Assembly: GCA_012510445.1 (NCBI GenBank)
Contig: JAAZIA010000020.1
Span: 1-64,000 of the forward strand
Length of the DNA: 64,000 nt
Reading direction: 5' to 3'
DNA from: Bacteroidales bacterium
GTDB taxonomy: Bacteria; Bacteroidota; Bacteroidia; Bacteroidales; UBA932
The first letter of the stretch is position 1. Every line of letters starts with the position of its first letter. The position numbers and the translations under genes are program-made. This document shows positions 63,461 through 64,000 of the stretch, piece by piece. The notes under the pieces are model-generated. The model made no database searches and was not told where the DNA came from. It worked only from the letters and a program-made list of their open reading frames with translations.

Positions 63461-64000
63461 ATGAACAATGCCATTTACAATTTCCAACTACCGGAAAACG
63501 AACCCATTCTAGATTATTTTAAAGGTAGTAGGGAAAGGATTCTTTTGGACAAAGAAATAGAAAAACAATCAAATGAAGTACTGGAAATCCCCCTTATTAT
63601 TGGAGGTAAGGAAGTGCATACAGGAGATTTTGGAGAAATCAGACTGCCGCACGACCATAATAAAGTGGTAGCCAGGTACCATAAGGCCGGAAAAGCAGAG
63701 GTGGAAATGGCCATCAAAGCAGCTATGGAAGCCCATAGCGAATGGTCTAATATGACATGGACCATAAGAGCTTCTATTTTGCTGAAGGCTGCAGAGTTGC
63801 TCTCTACCGTGTACCGTCCCGTGATCAGTACTTCTACCATGCTGGGACAAAGCAAAAATATATACCAATCAGAAATTGACGCCGTATGCGAGACTATAGA
63901 TTTCTTGAAATACAATGTCAGTTTTGCAGGACGTATTTACGAACTTCAACCCAAATCCACCTACAACCAGTTAAACAGGCTGGAATACAGGTCTTTGGAA
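63461..64000 (+). CDS. pruA: L-glutamate gamma-semialdehyde (1-pyrroline-5-carboxylate) dehydrogenase, N-terminal part
   Basis: The frame is open from the ATG at 63461 to the last base of the window, giving the first 180 residues of a protein that normally has about 540. The segment TSTMLGQSKNIYQSEIDAVCETIDF near 122-146 (shown by its parts TMLGQSKN and EIDAVCETIDF) and the preceding IGGKEV are typical of PruA, the aldehyde dehydrogenase that oxidises glutamate semialdehyde to glutamate in proline and ornithine breakdown. The catalytic cysteine would lie beyond the window edge. Confidence 0.9.
   Translation, partial: MNNAIYNFQLPENEPILDYFKGSRERILLDKEIEKQSNEVLEIPLIIGGKEVHTGDFGEIRLPHDHNKVVARYHKAGKAEVEMAIKAAMEAHSEWSNMTWTIRASILLKAAELLSTVYRPVISTSTMLGQSKNIYQSEIDAVCETIDFLKYNVSFAGRIYELQPKSTYNQLNRLEYRSLE

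Overview
The window looks like chromosomal DNA of a fermentative, strictly anaerobic-type member of the Bacteroidales. Supporting signs are TonB-dependent receptors with an STN-like domain, DUF4249 and MG2-type surface proteins, several matches to the Bacteroidetes promoter (TAnnTTTG, sometimes with TTTG 18-19 bases upstream), few Shine-Dalgarno sites, moderate-to-low GC, and a lysine-to-butyrate operon of the type seen in Porphyromonas, Odoribacter and Fusobacterium. No tRNA, rRNA, CRISPR array, insertion sequence or prophage was seen. Both ends cut genes: kce at the left and pruA at the right.

Layout. (1) 2-9732, plus strand: lysine fermentation operon kce-kdd-kamA-kamB-kamC-kamD-kamE, then a CoA-transferase beta subunit and a thiolase. 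It should convert lysine to acetoacetate and a 3-aminobutyryl/butyryl-CoA branch. (2) 9808-12007: an acyl-CoA synthetase and, convergent to it, queH. (3) 12066-17512: a lipoprotein adaptor, RND pump and TolC-type channel. (4) 17478-23853, minus strand: secreted protein, TonB-dependent receptor, DUF4249 lipoprotein and MG2-like protein. (5) 23943-32737, plus strand: GT2, SpoIID/LytB-like, AmpG-like permease, NamZ-type muramidase, an AmgK-type kinase fused to a RapZ C-terminal domain, MurU and a PatB/MalY lyase. I read this as a peptidoglycan (MurNAc) salvage operon. (6) 32727-35532: SDR, Gfo/Idh/MocA oxidoreductase and a phosphodiester glycosidase.

(7) 35561-56004, minus strand: 22 tightly packed genes forming an aryl-polyene/flexirubin-like biosynthetic cluster. 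It has a tyrosine-ammonia-lyase-type enzyme for the starter, a CoA-ligase-like enzyme, two acyl carrier proteins, three complete ketosynthases, two ketosynthase-like proteins without a recognisable nucleophile, a ketoreductase, two hotdog dehydratases, a thioesterase, acyltransferases, a glycosyltransferase, LolA-like and SMR-like proteins, and an MMPL exporter fused to a PlsC domain. Unusual tailoring candidates are a CrtI-like oxidoreductase, a B12-binding radical SAM protein and a small unknown protein. No dialkylresorcinol (DarA/DarB) genes are present, so this is not a complete classical flexirubin locus within the window.

(8) 56180-64000: mostly housekeeping and stress genes: pirin, a lipoprotein, an ECF sigma factor overlapping a membrane-anchored protein with Gln-rich repeats and a barrel-like C-terminus, a cold-shock protein, pyrophosphatase, HAD phosphatase, CPBP protease, AlkD-like DNA repair, a ModE-like regulator preceded by paired palindromes, and the start of pruA. 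There is no gene-free stretch over 300 bases; the longest gap is 62700-62962.
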